Assembly (NCBI RefSeq): GCF_963678635.1
Contig: NC_087063.1
Coordinates: forward strand, 33,354,682-33,418,681
Direction of reading: 5' to 3'
DNA from: Symsagittifera roscoffensis
Lineage: Eukaryota; Xenacoelomorpha; Acoela; Convolutidae
Length of the DNA: 64,000 nt
In this document: piece by piece, positions 1-25,405 of the stretch
Numbering within the stretch: position 1 is the stretch's first letter
Layout: the number at the start of each line of letters is the position of its first letter
Program-made: the position numbers and the translations under genes
The notes under the pieces: model-generated
Seen by the model: the letters and a program-made list of their open reading frames with translations, nothing else
Database searches by the model: none
Told to the model about the DNA's origin: nothing

Positions 1-175
1 AAAAGCGAACTTTTTTTGGGATCGACTACAAGTACACAGTACAATTAACTTTTAACTCAATTTCGGAAAAAACGCCTCAAAACATTGAAAACAAGAGAAA
101 AGTTTTTTTGGATCACCCACCTGCGAATTTTGTCGAAAAAATTGCTCTGCGAAAAAATTAATAGGTTTAAAAACC
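1..175 (+). mobile_element. Non-LTR retrotransposon fragment (RT 3' part), truncated by window edge
   Basis: The first 175 bases are nearly identical to 2677-2850 and match, in reverse complement, about 7040-6865 of the longer minus-strand copy. This is the segment after the reverse-transcriptase catalytic motifs. The match fades after about 175, so this is the broken end of a further plus-strand copy that begins to the left of the window. It has no usable reading frame. Confidence 0.75.
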
Positions 176-819
176 AAACTAAATTGTTAACACTGGTGTC
201 AATAAAAAAAATCAGGAACGAGAAGCCGGTTTTGAACACGCGCGATGATTTTGGTAGCAGGGATATGATGTTGAAAATTCATTGTCTAAACTTTTTCGCT
301 TTAGCGTACATGTCTGATATAAAATTTAGACTCAAAAACTTCCATACAATTTAATCAAGAAATTGTGATCTTTTTAAAGTTTGAAAGTACTTTTTGAGTT
401 AATTGAATAATTTTGGAGGTCAACTTTGATTGGAGTTTTTTAAACATGATAGCTTGGAACCAACATTTATGTGAAATATTTTAAATAACTTTTTTTATTT
501 TATTATTCAAGAAAATTTTTATTGTCATAGTGTTTTTTAAAAAACTTGACGATGCACAAAAATGCGAAAACGATAGAAATATTATCAAATATTCCTTCGA
601 AACCAAAAAAAAGGACGGAGTCCAATTTCGATAGCGGTGTGGCCTAAGCGGAATATCAAAAAACTGACGAATATAGAAATTTATGATGTCTGTTTATCTC
701 AAACAGTACTTATCAAACTTAGGGTGACACAGTTTTTTCTAGTATGATCTGTAAGAATTTGAGTTCTTGTATCAAAGAACGCGCGGCAGGCAGTTTTCCT
801 ACACAGGATCTACCTCACG
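176..819. other. AT-rich spacer, nothing recognised
   Basis: This is AT-rich DNA between two retroelement copies. Short open frames occur, but none has recognisable protein motifs, and no RNA gene or clear repeat was seen. Confidence 0.5.
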
Positions 820-3321
820 ATATAGCTTTAGTCTAATTGTTTTGATAAACTTAATAATTAGATACGTTATGTTTGATGTTTGTGCCTGTGTGTCAGGCTC
901 TCTTTGCGAGATTTTAGAAATAGGTCTGTCAAGTGACTTTCTGGGATGAAGGGGTGAAATTGAACGGTTTTGAGGAATCTAGTGGTGTGCTGCTGGACCT
1001 GCTGAGCTCGGGGAGATTTTACTTTATTTTTAATTTTGATAGTTCGATTTCAAAATTTTTGTTTAAGTTAACTCTCTTTGTTGATCTATAAAACTCTTCC
1101 TGACCGCTTATCATGATTTAGCTCATTCCCCTAAAATCCAGTAAAAACGCTTTTTTCTTACCCTAACGCTGTGCCAAGGTGAAGAAAAACAGAAAATAAT
1201 GTACAAGCAAAGATTGCTTGGAACTTTCAGGGTTGATACATTGGTTTAGATGTGATTGTTGTTCTAGTTGGTATCATATCAATTGTGTAAATATTTTTCC
1301 AAGCGACACAGAAAAAATCCAATGGTTTCAATAATTTTTTTTGCTTTGCTGTAAACGCAGAAAAAGTAACAATAGGCTTTGATTTAGTGCTAGACAATTA
1401 TGTTTATATTGTCATCTCAAATGTCCACATACTCAAGAGAGTGCCAAAACAGAGTGTCAAATCCTATCGGACAAAATAAAAGACTTCCTTTACAATACAG
1501 AGGATGTTACAAAGGCTAATTTTTTAACGTCTTTCTTTTTTGTTTTCGAGCAGCCGAAAAGGAATGGAAGCTAACAAATTACAAGCAAACCACAAGCATG
1601 AGCTGTTATTTTGATGAGTAAAAAAATTGAGCAAATGCCGTTTCACTTCAAAACCCAATCCCCAAGTTTAAAGCCCGCCTCTGAGTGACTTCGAGCAGAG
1701 AAAAAAGCTAATAAGTACTAAGCTCGTTGAAGAAAAAAATAAAAGGAGGGCTGAAGCTTGCTGCTTCGGATGACCAAACTGCTCCTTTTTCAACTACTAA
1801 TTATCAAAAATGTTGTCAAAGCATCCTCGGCAAACTAAATTTGCAGCTCTAAAAGCAGAAATTTTGGCCAATTTTTTGTAACCGAATTCGATCTATACAA
1901 ATCGTTAATGTTTTTTTTTCCGAGCGGATCAGGAGCATCACAGGATAAGTCTTCCTCGCAATTTTAAAGATCTTGTTAGTAAGTCATTGGAAATGCAGGA
2001 CTCAATTTTCTGAGATTGCTAACTGAGCGGATAAACCTCATTGGAGAGAGCAAATCACCCGAACCCTTAAAACGTTTTTTTTTTGGCGCAAAGCTTATCA
2101 CCGTCAAAAAAATAGATCGAGGGCTAAGACTCATTGCCATAGGCAACACGCTAAGATGTATCACGTCTAAATGCGCTGAAAGCAAGGCCTTTCCAGAGCG
2201 GCAAAGTTTTTTGGAATTTACAGTTCGGGTTTGGCACTAAACGAGGAGCAGAAATAATTGCACACTAGTTTCAAAACCAAATTGAGCGCGATCACAACGC
2301 AAAAAGCACTTATCTTTTAAAACTAGACTTTAAGAATATTTTCGACTCTTTTACTAGAGAAACAAAGCTGAATCATGTTTTCTTTTCAAATCGTCCAGAA
2401 GTCTAAAAATACACCCTTTGCGGCTACAGTAAGTCTAAATAGCTTTTTTACGGAAGCTCTATCCTAATGTCAGAAGCTGGAACTCAACGAGGCAATCCTG
2501 AAGCCCCAGCCGTTTTTTGCAGAAACGACTGAGACATTAGTCTAACAGCTGGAGTCAAAAATCATTATCTGGTGTTTATATGATGGAAAATTAGCAGACG
2601 ACTACAAGATAGTACTCCGGGACCTATAAAATTTTCTGAAATTAGAACATACTCACGGCCCGAACTTGAACACTGAAAAAAGCGAACTTTTTTGGGATCG
2701 ACTACAAGTACACAGTACAATTAAATTTTAACTCAATTTCGGAAACACGCCTCAAAAATATTAAAACAAGAGAAGAGTTTTTTTTGGATCACCCACCTCA
2801 GGCGAACTTTGCCGAAAAGCATTGCTCTACGAAAAAATTAGGGAGTTTGAAAAAACTCGGATGTCATTTTCAAATTAGAGGCCAATTGTGGTTTTCACCT
2901 CTGAAAAATTCTTCAGCATACCAAAACTATATTCTTTGGCGAATGATCCCTTGTTTCTTACAGACTGATCTTTTGATTCCTCCAAGAAACTCACTATGCA
3001 AGGTCAAAAATGAGAAAATTGGTAACAACCAGTTTAAACAAGACGTTTCCCGGCAGCCAAAGGTGGCGTCGGTGTTTCTTTTGCTCGTCTACTAGCCTTA
3101 AATGTTTTCTTAGCCTCAGCAGTAAGAGCAAAAAATGCCTTGCGCGAAATTTTTGGTTTGGAGATTGTGGATGGATTTTATAATTATGCGCTCAAATTGT
3201 GGATTGAATTTGAAAGAACTGGAAAAGTTACGGAAAATGAAACCCAAAATAGTGGACAGAGCCAATTTTTGACAGCGAAGCCGCATACTTAATTTTAAGA
3301 CTCGAACCAAGAGACGTAAAA
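820..3321 (+). mobile_element. Degenerate non-LTR retrotransposon copy A1 (5' UTR to middle of ORF)
   Basis: This plus-strand copy matches the minus-strand copy (8895 down to about 6376) along its whole length. It includes the 5' untranslated part (shared 'GGACCTGCTGAGCTCGG' near 1000), the zinc-finger region (about 1250-1330), the RT region (about 1860-2640) and the linker. It has many stops and frameshifts. The RT 'PLRPIAIGNTL'-type segment survives as 'LRLIAIGNTLR' near 2130. The copy breaks off at about 3321 and a second partial copy follows, starting at an earlier point of the element. Confidence 0.8.
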
Positions 3322-3334
3322 AGCGCATTAGTGA

Positions 3335-4622
3335 CCTTGCATTAATTCGTTATGCAAGGTCACTGATGTGAAAATGGATGATAACCAGTTTTTACAAGCA
3401 GTTTGCCGACAGCCAAAGGTGGCTCGGAAGTTTTTTCCGCTCGTCTACTACCATTACCCGCTTTCTTAGCTTCACCAATAGAAGCAAAAAATGCCTTGAG
3501 CGAAATCTTTGGTTTGGAGCATGTGAATGGATCCTATGATGATGCGCTTAAGCGGTTATTTGAACTTGGAAAAATTGAAATAGCTCGGGAAAATGAAATC
3601 TAAAAAAATTGGACAGGCTAATTTTTGACAGCGAAAAATCAGGCTTGATTTAACGACTCAAATCAACGGACGTAAAAAAATTCAAAGCGTTCCAAAATTG
3701 ATTTGGCTCCAAATGGTTGAACGTAATCCCGTGCAAAAACTTGAGGTTAAAACTGTCGAAACAACAACTCAGAAGTTCGATAGGACTTCGATTAGGCTCA
3801 AAAATATACGAACGGCATTAGTGCATGTGCGGAAAAGACGTTACCGAAGATGGTTGGCATGGTCTTTCTTGCCTCAAAAGTGCAGGGAGACTCTCTAGAC
3901 ATTCAAACCTGAATGCCCCTAAAAAGCAGAGTTTATCTTTACTCACATTCCGTCTGTTTTAGTACCACGACACCTCTACAGGACCGATCAGAAGCGACTA
4001 GACGGTTTGACGCTCGTTCCATGCGCTGTTGGTAAGCAGCTCTTGTGTGATGTAACGGTAGTAGACTTCTTAGCTCCTTGTAGGATTAATGCCTGGTCTG
4101 TTTGTAACCCTGGTACGGCTGCCGCTGAAGCGAAAGAGCAAAAAACTGACGAGTATAAAGATCTAGTACATGATGGGTATCTTTTTCAACCGCTAGCTTT
4201 TGAGATTCAGGGCGCGGCCGGCCCCAGCAAAAAAAATTTTTTGAGCAAGCTTTGTAAGAACCTAAGCATATGCACTGAGGAACCCAGAGCAGGCAGATTT
4301 TTAAAACAGAGAATCTTCCTGGCAATACAGATTGAGAACGCCGCCTGCGTACTCGGAACAACAAATGACAAAATAAATTTCGATGAAATTTTTTATTTTT
4401 AAGACTTGTATATTATATTTTCTCGTATCGAGTTGCGTGTTCATATTGAAGGAACTTAACCCGTATCGATTTTAATTGTAAGGACATCAACACTTGTCAT
4501 GTTTTTTTATCATTATCACTTCCATATCTAGAAAATTCTAAGGATTTTGACTGGAATACGTGATGAAGGGTTTCCTGCTTGTTACCTCGGCTACTATGAT
4601 ACTTTTGACCTCCTGATTACCT
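3335..4622 (+). mobile_element. Non-LTR retrotransposon partial copy A2 (C-terminal endonuclease and 3' UTR)
   Basis: This copy repeats the element from the 'GCAAGGTCACT' point (equivalent to about 6695 in the minus copy) through the 3' UTR. The open frame at 4007-4402 encodes the restriction-like endonuclease tail, with D-V-T-V-V-D and the downstream 'FLKQRIFLAIQIENAACVLG' block. At the Trp of the W-D-V-T motif this copy has Cys (L-C-D-V-T). The 3' UTR at 4440-4622 (ending in 'GATACTTTTGACCT') is shared with 5186-5330 and with the reverse complement of 5427-5574. An A-rich stretch (4623-4660) follows and may be the poly(A)-like tail. Confidence 0.8.
4007..4402 (+). pseudogene. Restriction-like endonuclease C-terminus of non-LTR element (copy A2)
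   Basis: This 131-codon open frame matches the C-terminal part of REL-endonuclease non-LTR proteins. It shows the D-V-T-V-V-D core strand, an A-A-E-A helix with a conserved K-Y-K-D-L segment, 'LFQPLAFEIQG', and 'FLKQRIFLAIQIENAACVLG'. It lacks the RPDG half of the catalytic region in the same frame (that lies just upstream, around 3990-4010) and has Cys in place of the conserved Trp before D-V-T. It is a remnant of a larger polyprotein and is not an independent gene. Confidence 0.7.
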
Positions 4623-4663
4623 TTAAAAGAATATAAAAAGAATAAGAAAAAAAAACAAAAAAA

Positions 4664-5335
4664 GAGACGTAAAAAGATTCAAGGCTTTCTAAGATAAATT
4701 TGGCTCCCAATGGTTGAACGTCATCGCGTGTAAAAATCTATGCTTAAAACTATCAAACCAACGAGTAAGAATTGAGATAGGATTCTGTTGGTAAGCAGCT
4801 CCTCTGGGATGTAACGGTAATATACTCCTTTAACCCTCAATAGGGGGCTAAAGGAGTATTACCGTTAGATCCCCAGTAGGATTAGTGCGGGGTCGGCTTG
4901 TAACCCTGGTGCGGCGCTCGCGGAAGAGGGAACCAATGATAATTTAGGACTTAGTAGTTGATGCATATCTTTTCTACTCGCTAGCTTTTGAGATTCAGGC
5001 AGCTTTTTGAAACAGAGATTCTCGCTGACAATACAGATTGCGAACGCCGCTTGCGTACTCGGCAAAATAAATGACAAAAACAACTTTTGAGGTTTTTTTT
5101 GTAATACAATATTAATTTATATATATTTTCTCGTGTCGTGTTGCGTGTTCTATTGAAGAAACGTAACCCGTATCGAGTTTAATTTTCAACACATAAGCAC
5201 TAATCATCTCCTTTTTATCATTATCATTTCCATATCTGGAAAATTCCCAGGGTTTTGACTGGAATATACGTTGAAGGGACTCCTGACTGTAACGTCGGTT
5301 ACCATGATACTTTTGACCTGACTACCAATGAAAAT
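4664..5335 (+). mobile_element. Rearranged 3' fragment(s) of the same non-LTR element
   Basis: Bases 4664-4840 match the linker/endonuclease region, but an internal deletion joins 'GATAGGATTCTGTTGGTAAG' across what is several hundred bases in other copies. Bases 4840-5335 then continue with endonuclease sequence and the family 3' UTR, ending in 'GATACTTTTGACCT'. The join at about 4828-4870 is a palindrome in which the same ACGGTAAT...ATTACCGT segment appears in both orientations. A further scrap of the endonuclease region ('ATACAGCTTGCGAACGC') lies at 5334-5370. Confidence 0.7.
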
Positions 5336-5573
5336 ACAGCTTGCGAACGCTGCCTGTATATTCGGCCTTTTTTTCGAAAGAACTACTTCCGAATTTTTTT
5401 TATAGAGTCAAGGGAACGTTAACACAGCTAATCAGAAGGTCAAAAGTATCTTAGTAACCGAGGTTACAGTCATGAGTCCCTTCATCATGTATTCCAGTCA
5501 AAATCCTTGGAATTTTCTAGATATGGAAGTGATAATGATAAAAAAAGATGACAAGTGTTTAAGTCCTTTTCAA

Positions 5574-6008
5574 TTAAAATCGATACGGGTTACGTTTCTT
5601 CAATAAGAACACGCAACTCGACACGAGATAACATAATATACAAGTGTTACAAATAAAAAAAATTTCGTCGAAAGTTATTTTGTCATTTATTGTTCCGAGT
5701 ACGCAAGCGGCGTTCGCAATCTGTATTGCCAGGGAGATTCTCTGTTTTAAAAAGCTGCCTGCTCTGGGTTCCTCAGTGCATATGCTTAGGTTCTTACAAA
5801 GCTTGCTCAAAAAAACTTCTGTGCTAGGGCCGGCCGCCTCCTGAATTTCAAAAGCTAGCGGTTGAAAAAGATGTCCATCATTTACAAGATCTTTATACTT
5901 GTCAATTTTTTGCTCTTCCGCTTCAGCGGCAGCCGTACCAGGGTTACAAACAGACCCGGCATTAATCCTACAAGGAGCTAAGGAGTCTACTACCGTTACA
6001 TCCCACAA
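5574..6008 (-). pseudogene. C-terminal half of restriction-like endonuclease
   Basis: This 144-codon frame begins W-D-V-T-V-V-D, the second catalytic strand of the PD-(D/E)xK fold. It continues with 'AGSVCNPGTAAAEAEEQK', 'LFQPLAFEIQEA' and 'FLKQRISLAIQIANAACVLG'. It is collinear and in frame with 6893-6027, separated only by the TAG and six codons. The endonuclease would nick target DNA to prime reverse transcription (known for REL-type elements). Confidence 0.82.
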
Positions 6009-6026
6009 GAGCTGCTTACCATCAGC

Positions 6027-6893
6027 CTATGGAACGAGCTTCAAACCGTCTGGTCGCTTCTGATCGGTCCTGTAGAGGTGTCGTGGTTCTAAAACAGACG
6101 GAATGTGAGTAGATAATAGACTCTGCTTTATAAGGGCATTCAGGTATGAATGCCTAGAGAATCTCCCTGCACTTTTGAGGCAAAAAAGACCATGCCAACC
6201 ATCCTCGGTAACGTCTTTTCCGCACACGCATTTATGCCGTTCGCATATTTTTGATCCTAATCGAAGTCCTATCGCAATTCTGAGTTGTTGGTTCGACAGT
6301 TTTAACCTTAAATTTTTGCATGGGATGACGTTCAACCATTGGGAGCCAAATCTATCTTGGAACGTGTTGAACCTTCTTACGTCCGTTGATTCGAGTCGTA
6401 AAATCAAGTCTGCAATTTCGCTGTCAAAAATTGGCTCCGTCCAATTTTTTTGGATTTCATTTTCCGGAGCCATTTCAATTTTTCCAAGGTCAAACCACCG
6501 TTTAAGCGCATCATCATAAGTTCCATCCACATGCTCCAAACCAAAGATTTCGCTCAAGGCATCTTTCGCCCCTACTGCTGAGGCTAAGAAAGCGGGTAAA
6601 GCGAGTAGACGAGCGGAAGAAACGCCCAAGCCATCTTTGGCTGCCGGGAGAACTGCTTGTAAAAACTGGTTATCATCCATTTTCACGTTAGTGACCTTGC
6701 ATAACGAATTTCTTAGTAATTTATCGTAGCGTTCCAAAAAATCATTTTGCAAAAAACAAGGGCTCGTACGCAAAAAATATAGGAGTTTTGGCATGCTAAA
6801 GCAATTTTTCAGGAGGTAAAAACCATAATGGGCGTCTAGTTTGTCAATGACATCCGAGATTTTTTCAAGCTCCTTAATTTTTTCGTCGAGCAA
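6027..6893 (-). pseudogene. Linker, CCHC knuckle and RPDG half of restriction-like endonuclease
   Basis: This 288-codon frame, in the same frame as the RT, ends in C-V-C-G-K-D-V-T-E-D-G-W-H-G-L-F-C followed by G-R-F-S-R-H. That is the CCHC knuckle that precedes REL endonucleases. Next come L-E-P-R-H-L-Y-R-T-D and K-R-P-D-G, the first catalytic Asp segment. The frame is closed by TAG at 6029-6027, in the codon right after 'LKLVP'; copy A2 has a Cys codon (TGC) at this place. Confidence 0.82.
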
Positions 6894-6926
6894 TGCTTTT
6901 CGGCAAAGTTCGCCGATTGGCGATCC

Positions 6927-7859
6927 TTAAATGAGGAGTTCTTCTTTTGTTTTTATTTTTATTTTGGGGCATATTTTTCGAAATAGTGTTAAAATTGAAT
7001 TATACTGTGTACTAGTAGTCGGTCCCAAAAAACAAAGTTCACACTTCTCGGTGTTTAAGCTCAGGCCGTATATTTGTTCCAATTTCAGAATGTTTTTAAG
7101 GTCCCGGAGTACTACCTTATAGTCTTCGGCTAAATTCCCATCATCTAAATACCAGATCTTATTTTTCGACTCCAACTGTTTGACTAGTGTATGAATTGTT
7201 TCCGCAAAAAGGGGTGGGGCTTCAGGATCACCTTGCTGAGTTCCGTCTTCTGACATTATGACAGAGCTTCCCTAAAAAAGGTAACTAGGTTTACCATACG
7301 CGCAATGGGTATAATTATACAATTCGGGGCGATTTGAATAAACATGATTCAGCATTGTTTCTCTGTTTAAAGAGTTAAAGGCATTTTTAAAATCTAGTTT
7401 TAAAAGAACAGTGCATTTTGGATTGTCGTCGCGTTCAATTAGGTTTCGAAAGGAGTGCGCAGCTACTTCTGCTCCTCGTTTGGTACCGCATCCTACCTGT
7501 ACGTTTCCGAAAAAATTTTGTCGCTCGGAGAGGGCCTTGCTTCCAGCGCATTTAGACGCGATACGTCTCAGCGTGTTGCCTATGGCAATCGGTCTCAACC
7601 CTCCGTCTATCTTTATGAGCGCGATAAGCGTTGCACCAAAAAAGAAAGGTCTTAGTGGTTCGGGTATTTTGCCATCTCCAATGAGGTTTATCAGCTTAGT
7701 AAGCGATTTCAGTAAATTAAGTCCTGGACTGCCATTCGACTTACTAACAAGATCTTTAAAAGTTTGAGGAACTATTTTATCAGGACCTGCTGCTGATCCG
7801 TTTGGAAAGGACATTATCGCTTTGTATAGGTCGAAATCGGTTACGAAAAAACTTTCCAA
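6927..7859 (-). pseudogene. Reverse transcriptase domain of the non-LTR element, two stops
   Basis: Two open stretches in one frame (7859-7272 and 7256-6927) encode non-LTR RT motifs in order. These are the 'NGSAAGPDKIVPQTF' block, 'GGLRPIAIGNTLRRIASK', motif A 'LLKLDFKNAFNSLNRE' with the catalytic Asp, motif B 'GTQQGDPEAPPLF', and motif C Y-L-D-D-G with the catalytic Asp pair. A TAG at 7274-7272 lies between motifs A and B; the sister copy A1 has a tyrosine codon there. A TAA at 6929-6927 closes the second stretch. The catalytic residues themselves are intact. Confidence 0.88.
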
Positions 7860-8533
7860 CTTTTCTGGATTTGGAGCTGCGGGTGCTTAGACAACAATTT
7901 TTGATAGTTATCAGTTGAAAAAGGAGCTATTTTGTCATCCGAAGCAGCAAGCCTTATTCCTCCCTTTACATTTCCTTCATCGAGCTTACTACCTATTAAC
8001 TTTATTCTCTGCTCGAGGTCACTCAGAGGCGGGCTTGAAACTTGGGAATGGGGTTTTGGAAGTGACACGTCATTTGCTCGAATTTTTTTATTTATCAAAG
8101 AGCTCATGCTTGTGGTCTGTTTGCGTCCACTTCTTTCCGGTTGCTCCAAAAAAAACAAGAACGACGTTAAAAAAATTAGCCATTTTGTAACATCTTCTAC
8201 ATTGTAGACGATGTCATTTATTTTGTCCGACAGACTTTCCGCCAAGGGAACACGCGAGTCTTTTGGTACTCTCTTGAGTACTCGGACATTTGAGATGGCT
8301 GTATTAACATAATTGTCTAGCACTAAATCATTACCTATTGTTGCTTTATTAACAGATTTTACATCAACGCATAAAGGACACTGGAACCATTGGGTTTTCT
8401 TAGAGTCGCTAAGAGAAATATTTACACAACTGATATGATACCAACTAGAACAACAATCACATCTAATCCAATTTATCAGTCCTGAAGCTTTTAAGCACTC
8501 TTTGCTTTTACACTCTTTGCTGTTTTTCCTCAT
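7841..8533 (-). pseudogene. N-terminal PHD-type zinc-finger part of the non-LTR protein
   Basis: This 230-codon open frame starts with a Met at 8533. Residues about 8-58 form a PHD/RING-like zinc finger: C-x4-C, then I-R-C-D-C-C-S-S-W-Y-H-I-S-C, ending W-F-Q-C-P-L-C. PHD fingers usually bind histone tails, and several non-LTR elements carry one, probably to aid chromatin targeting (inference). The rest is low in recognisable motifs. The frame ends just past the start of the RT frame (overlap 7841-7859, different frame), so a single-base indel probably separates two parts of one original ORF. Confidence 0.75.
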
Positions 8534-8895
8534 CTTGACGCAGCATAAAGTTAAAAAAAGATTTTAACTGGACTTTAGGGGACTGAACTAACCCATGATA
8601 AGCGGTTAGTGGGAATTTTACAAATCAGCAATTAAAAAAAAATAATAAATTTATTTAAATTTAAAATCGAATTATAAAAATCAAAAACAAGGAACAATCC
8701 CACCCGAGCTCAGTAGGTCCAGCGGCGCACCACCAGACTCCTCAAGCCAGTTCCAGTTCCCCACCTCCCCACAGAAAGCCACTTGACAGACCTGTCTCTA
8801 AAATCCCTCAGAGGGCGCTCCACATACAGGCACAAACATCAAACATAACAAATCTATTTAATAAGTTTATCACAACAATTAGGCTAAAATCATGG

Positions 8896-9332
8896 AAACA
8901 CAGCTTAGTTTTAATATCTCATAGACCCGTAGCCTGATACCATTGGCAATCTTTTTGAGTTTCTTTTATCTTCGTTTTTTGTGCAAGTTCTAGTTTTCTC
9001 AATCTGGTTAAAACTGAGCACTTCGGGCTGTCATTACATTCTATCAACTTTCAGCTCCTCATTTAGTACCACGTCCTACTGACTGTTTTAGTTTGTTTTA
9101 TCTCTTCGCGACTTTCATTTTTTTTCTGTTTCTAAGGACTTTTTGGGTCTCAAGTAGCTATATCCTAATAATGGTTATTATTCCAGGCACAAATGTTAAA
9201 GAAAGATTACATGCTCGTAGAGAAATGACCTACTCTTAATTGCGAAGATGACTTTGAACTAAGAGTTATGTCTGACCAATAAATTAAACCTCAATTGGAC
9301 CCTGGTATTTAGCGAATTGTGCGGGAGTTGCT
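8896..9332. other. Spacer upstream of the Src-family gene; probable promoter region, no motif assigned
   Basis: About 440 bases lie between the retroelement 5' boundary and the kinase start codon. No clear TATA box or further gene was recognised. The 5' UTR of the kinase and possible non-coding first exons must lie here or further left, across the retroelement array. Confidence 0.4.
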
Positions 9333-23201
<13,869 letters not shown>

Positions 23202-25300
23202 CTATGACAAGGGTACACTTGTTATTAGTTGCAACACGCCCACTACCCTACCATCAATCCCTCTTTGCACACAAAACCCAATCCTAATGCAGTCATTCAA
23301 AAAGCAAGGCTCCGTTCTGTCGGCGATAGAAGTTGAACAAAAAGACTTAGTAAATAAATTCTGAATTTCTTCTAAACTCAGGCTAGAGATTTTTGTTTTC
23401 AAAAAGCGAATTATATAATTTTCTATACAATGAATACATCTTCTTACTAATTTTCATCGAATGTTCCCAGTTTGATTAATAAAATGGAATTATATTTTTC
23501 AGTTAGTCCTACTTTTGCATTCCGGTTATTGGCCTGCAAGCCATGGTAAGTTCAAATGCGGCAGTTAGTCAAAGCATTATACCAAAACCAAGTATAATAA
23601 CGCTCTGGAATGCAAAATGAAGACACAATAAGATGTGATGAAGTTAATATTTCACTCTTTTGGGTGCTGATTGTGCTCGATGTGTTTTGAATAAGTTTAT
23701 ATTGTAGAGATTACGATTTCAAATGACTTTTATTGAATAATGGCCGTCAGATCTTTATTTAGATTTAGAGTAAACTAGACAAACGGGTTTCAGTGAAACT
23801 TTTACTTAGTAGCGAAGCTTCAAACGAATAGCCTAGCCACACGACTTGTTTCAATCAAATTAACATGCATCTCAAAGTTCATGAGGTTTACTCAACAAGA
23901 TAGACCGTTTCCATTTGTGGGAAGTCACGCTTATAATGCCTCTGGTTCTCTTGTAATGTGCACGAAAAGCTGATCTATTTGCCTAAAACAATTTCAAAAC
24001 CCTGAGAAGGTTAAATTGATGCGGTTGTTTATGATGTAATTTTTTTCATCGAGAACTAACTTACAACTTGGAAAGAAACAAAACTAGTCAATCGATTTAA
24101 AACTGGAACTCGTTTGCCGCCACTTAATTCTGAATTCGGTTCAACTAAATCCGAGTGCTAGCTCGTCTAAGAAATCAATTGGAGAAAAAAGTTACTTTTG
24201 TACTGATATCCTTCCTGAGTCAGTTGACGTGTGAACTTTTTGTCCCGACTCAATCTGACTAAAGGAAGGGTACGCTTCCTCATCTCATCTCTCGTTGTAT
24301 CATCTCAGCTCAATTCGTTTCTTCTCTCTCAGAATGCAATTCGATCGATAGATTCCGCCCAATGCGATGCCTACTCTCATTAATTTAAATATTATCAGTT
24401 TGTCGCCTACAAAGCTCAATTCAATTTAATTCTTTATTCAGTTTTCTTTTGTCTGCACAAGCGATTAGTGTTATAAACAGGCCTCGGATTTAGTTAAATA
24501 ACAATTTTTTATGTAGTTACAACTATATTCTGAGAAAATAGAGGAAATAAATTAATCCGAGAGATGAGTTTTTTTGTTAAATTCTGATGAAATCGTCCAG
24601 AAAACGAACAGTATTTCAAATTAAAGACCAAAATTGTCATCTTCACCAAGGGCTGAGACCACACTGTGAGAGACTTTGCTGAGACAAAACTGAAAATTAG
24701 AAAAATATCGGTAAATTTTACCACAAATGAAATACTCAAAGTTCTCTCAAAAGATCTTCTCAAAGATTGTTATTGAGCGCGTAAATGTTTTGCCGCCATT
24801 TTTTTATCATTATGTTTTTGAAGATGATAGTTGTCTTGGCAAATAGTGAGATAATTATATGTTATTTAGTGAAGTTTGACCCAAGACTGAGCGTCTTTTC
24901 ACGTCTGACAATCATTTATGCGTTAGTTTTATGACGTTGGTCTGCTAAAAGACTCATTTTTTACTTTTAATGCTACAAGAAAATTTAGGCCCTCTTTGCT
25001 GATCGTTATCTAATAAAAAAATTAAAATACTACGATTCGGGTTAGGGCCCGTGACTCTTGATGAGGTGGTTAGAGTTTGAACACCTGTATAATTAGTTTG
25101 ATAAAATTACATATAAAAAACAAGTTGAAACTTTTTTGCAATTTTCTGAGATGTCATATGATGCAATTTGCAAGGTGAGCTCTTGCAAGCAAGCATAAAT
25201 TAGTGGGTGCTGAAAGTATACGTGCTCTTCTCAATCTGAAAAAATAGTCATTGGAAGTTTCACTGTAGCATTGGAAATTGCATAGCATCTGTTCTCTGCT
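23202..25300. other. 3' flank of the Src gene and AT-rich intergenic DNA
   Basis: This includes the probable kinase 3' UTR (AATAAA at 23478-23483). No gene, RNA or clear repeat was recognised in the remainder. Confidence 0.45.
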
Positions 25301-25314
25301 TTATTTGTGGCTAT

Positions 25315-25405
25315 TGTATGCTACCGTGGCTGAGTGGTTAGTGTGTGAGACTCTTTTACACTTGCGAAGCAAAGTGTATTGGTATGAATTTTTTTTCCAA
25401 CCTAA
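25315..25405 (+). repeat. tRNA-like (Leu/Ser-type head) remnant 1
   Basis: The sequence ACCGTGGCTGAGTGGTTAGT is an A-box/D-arm of the kind in class II tRNAs, followed by GTGAGACTC. The 3' half has no intact B-box. It matches a second copy at 25770. Confidence 0.5.

Larger units (their letters stand above)
5427..8895 (-). mobile_element. Most complete copy of a PHD/RT/REL-endonuclease non-LTR retrotransposon (copy B)
   Basis: This is about 3.5 kb on the minus strand, in order: 5' UTR (8895-8534), zinc-finger ORF (8533-7841), RT and linker (7859-6030), endonuclease (to 5574) and 3' UTR (5573-5427). No terminal repeats are seen, which fits a non-LTR element. The 5' boundary is set by where similarity to copy A1 stops, and the 3' boundary by the shared end of three 3' UTRs. 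The protein is interrupted by one frameshift (near 7850) and three in-frame stops (7274-7272, 6929-6927, 6029-6027), so this copy is dead. Known clades with a C-terminal REL endonuclease include R2-, NeSL- and CRE-like elements; I cannot assign the clade. Confidence 0.88.

Noticed and set aside
2016..2240. Independent small gene at 2016-2240
   Set aside because: It is a fragment of the reverse transcriptase region of the degenerate copy A1.
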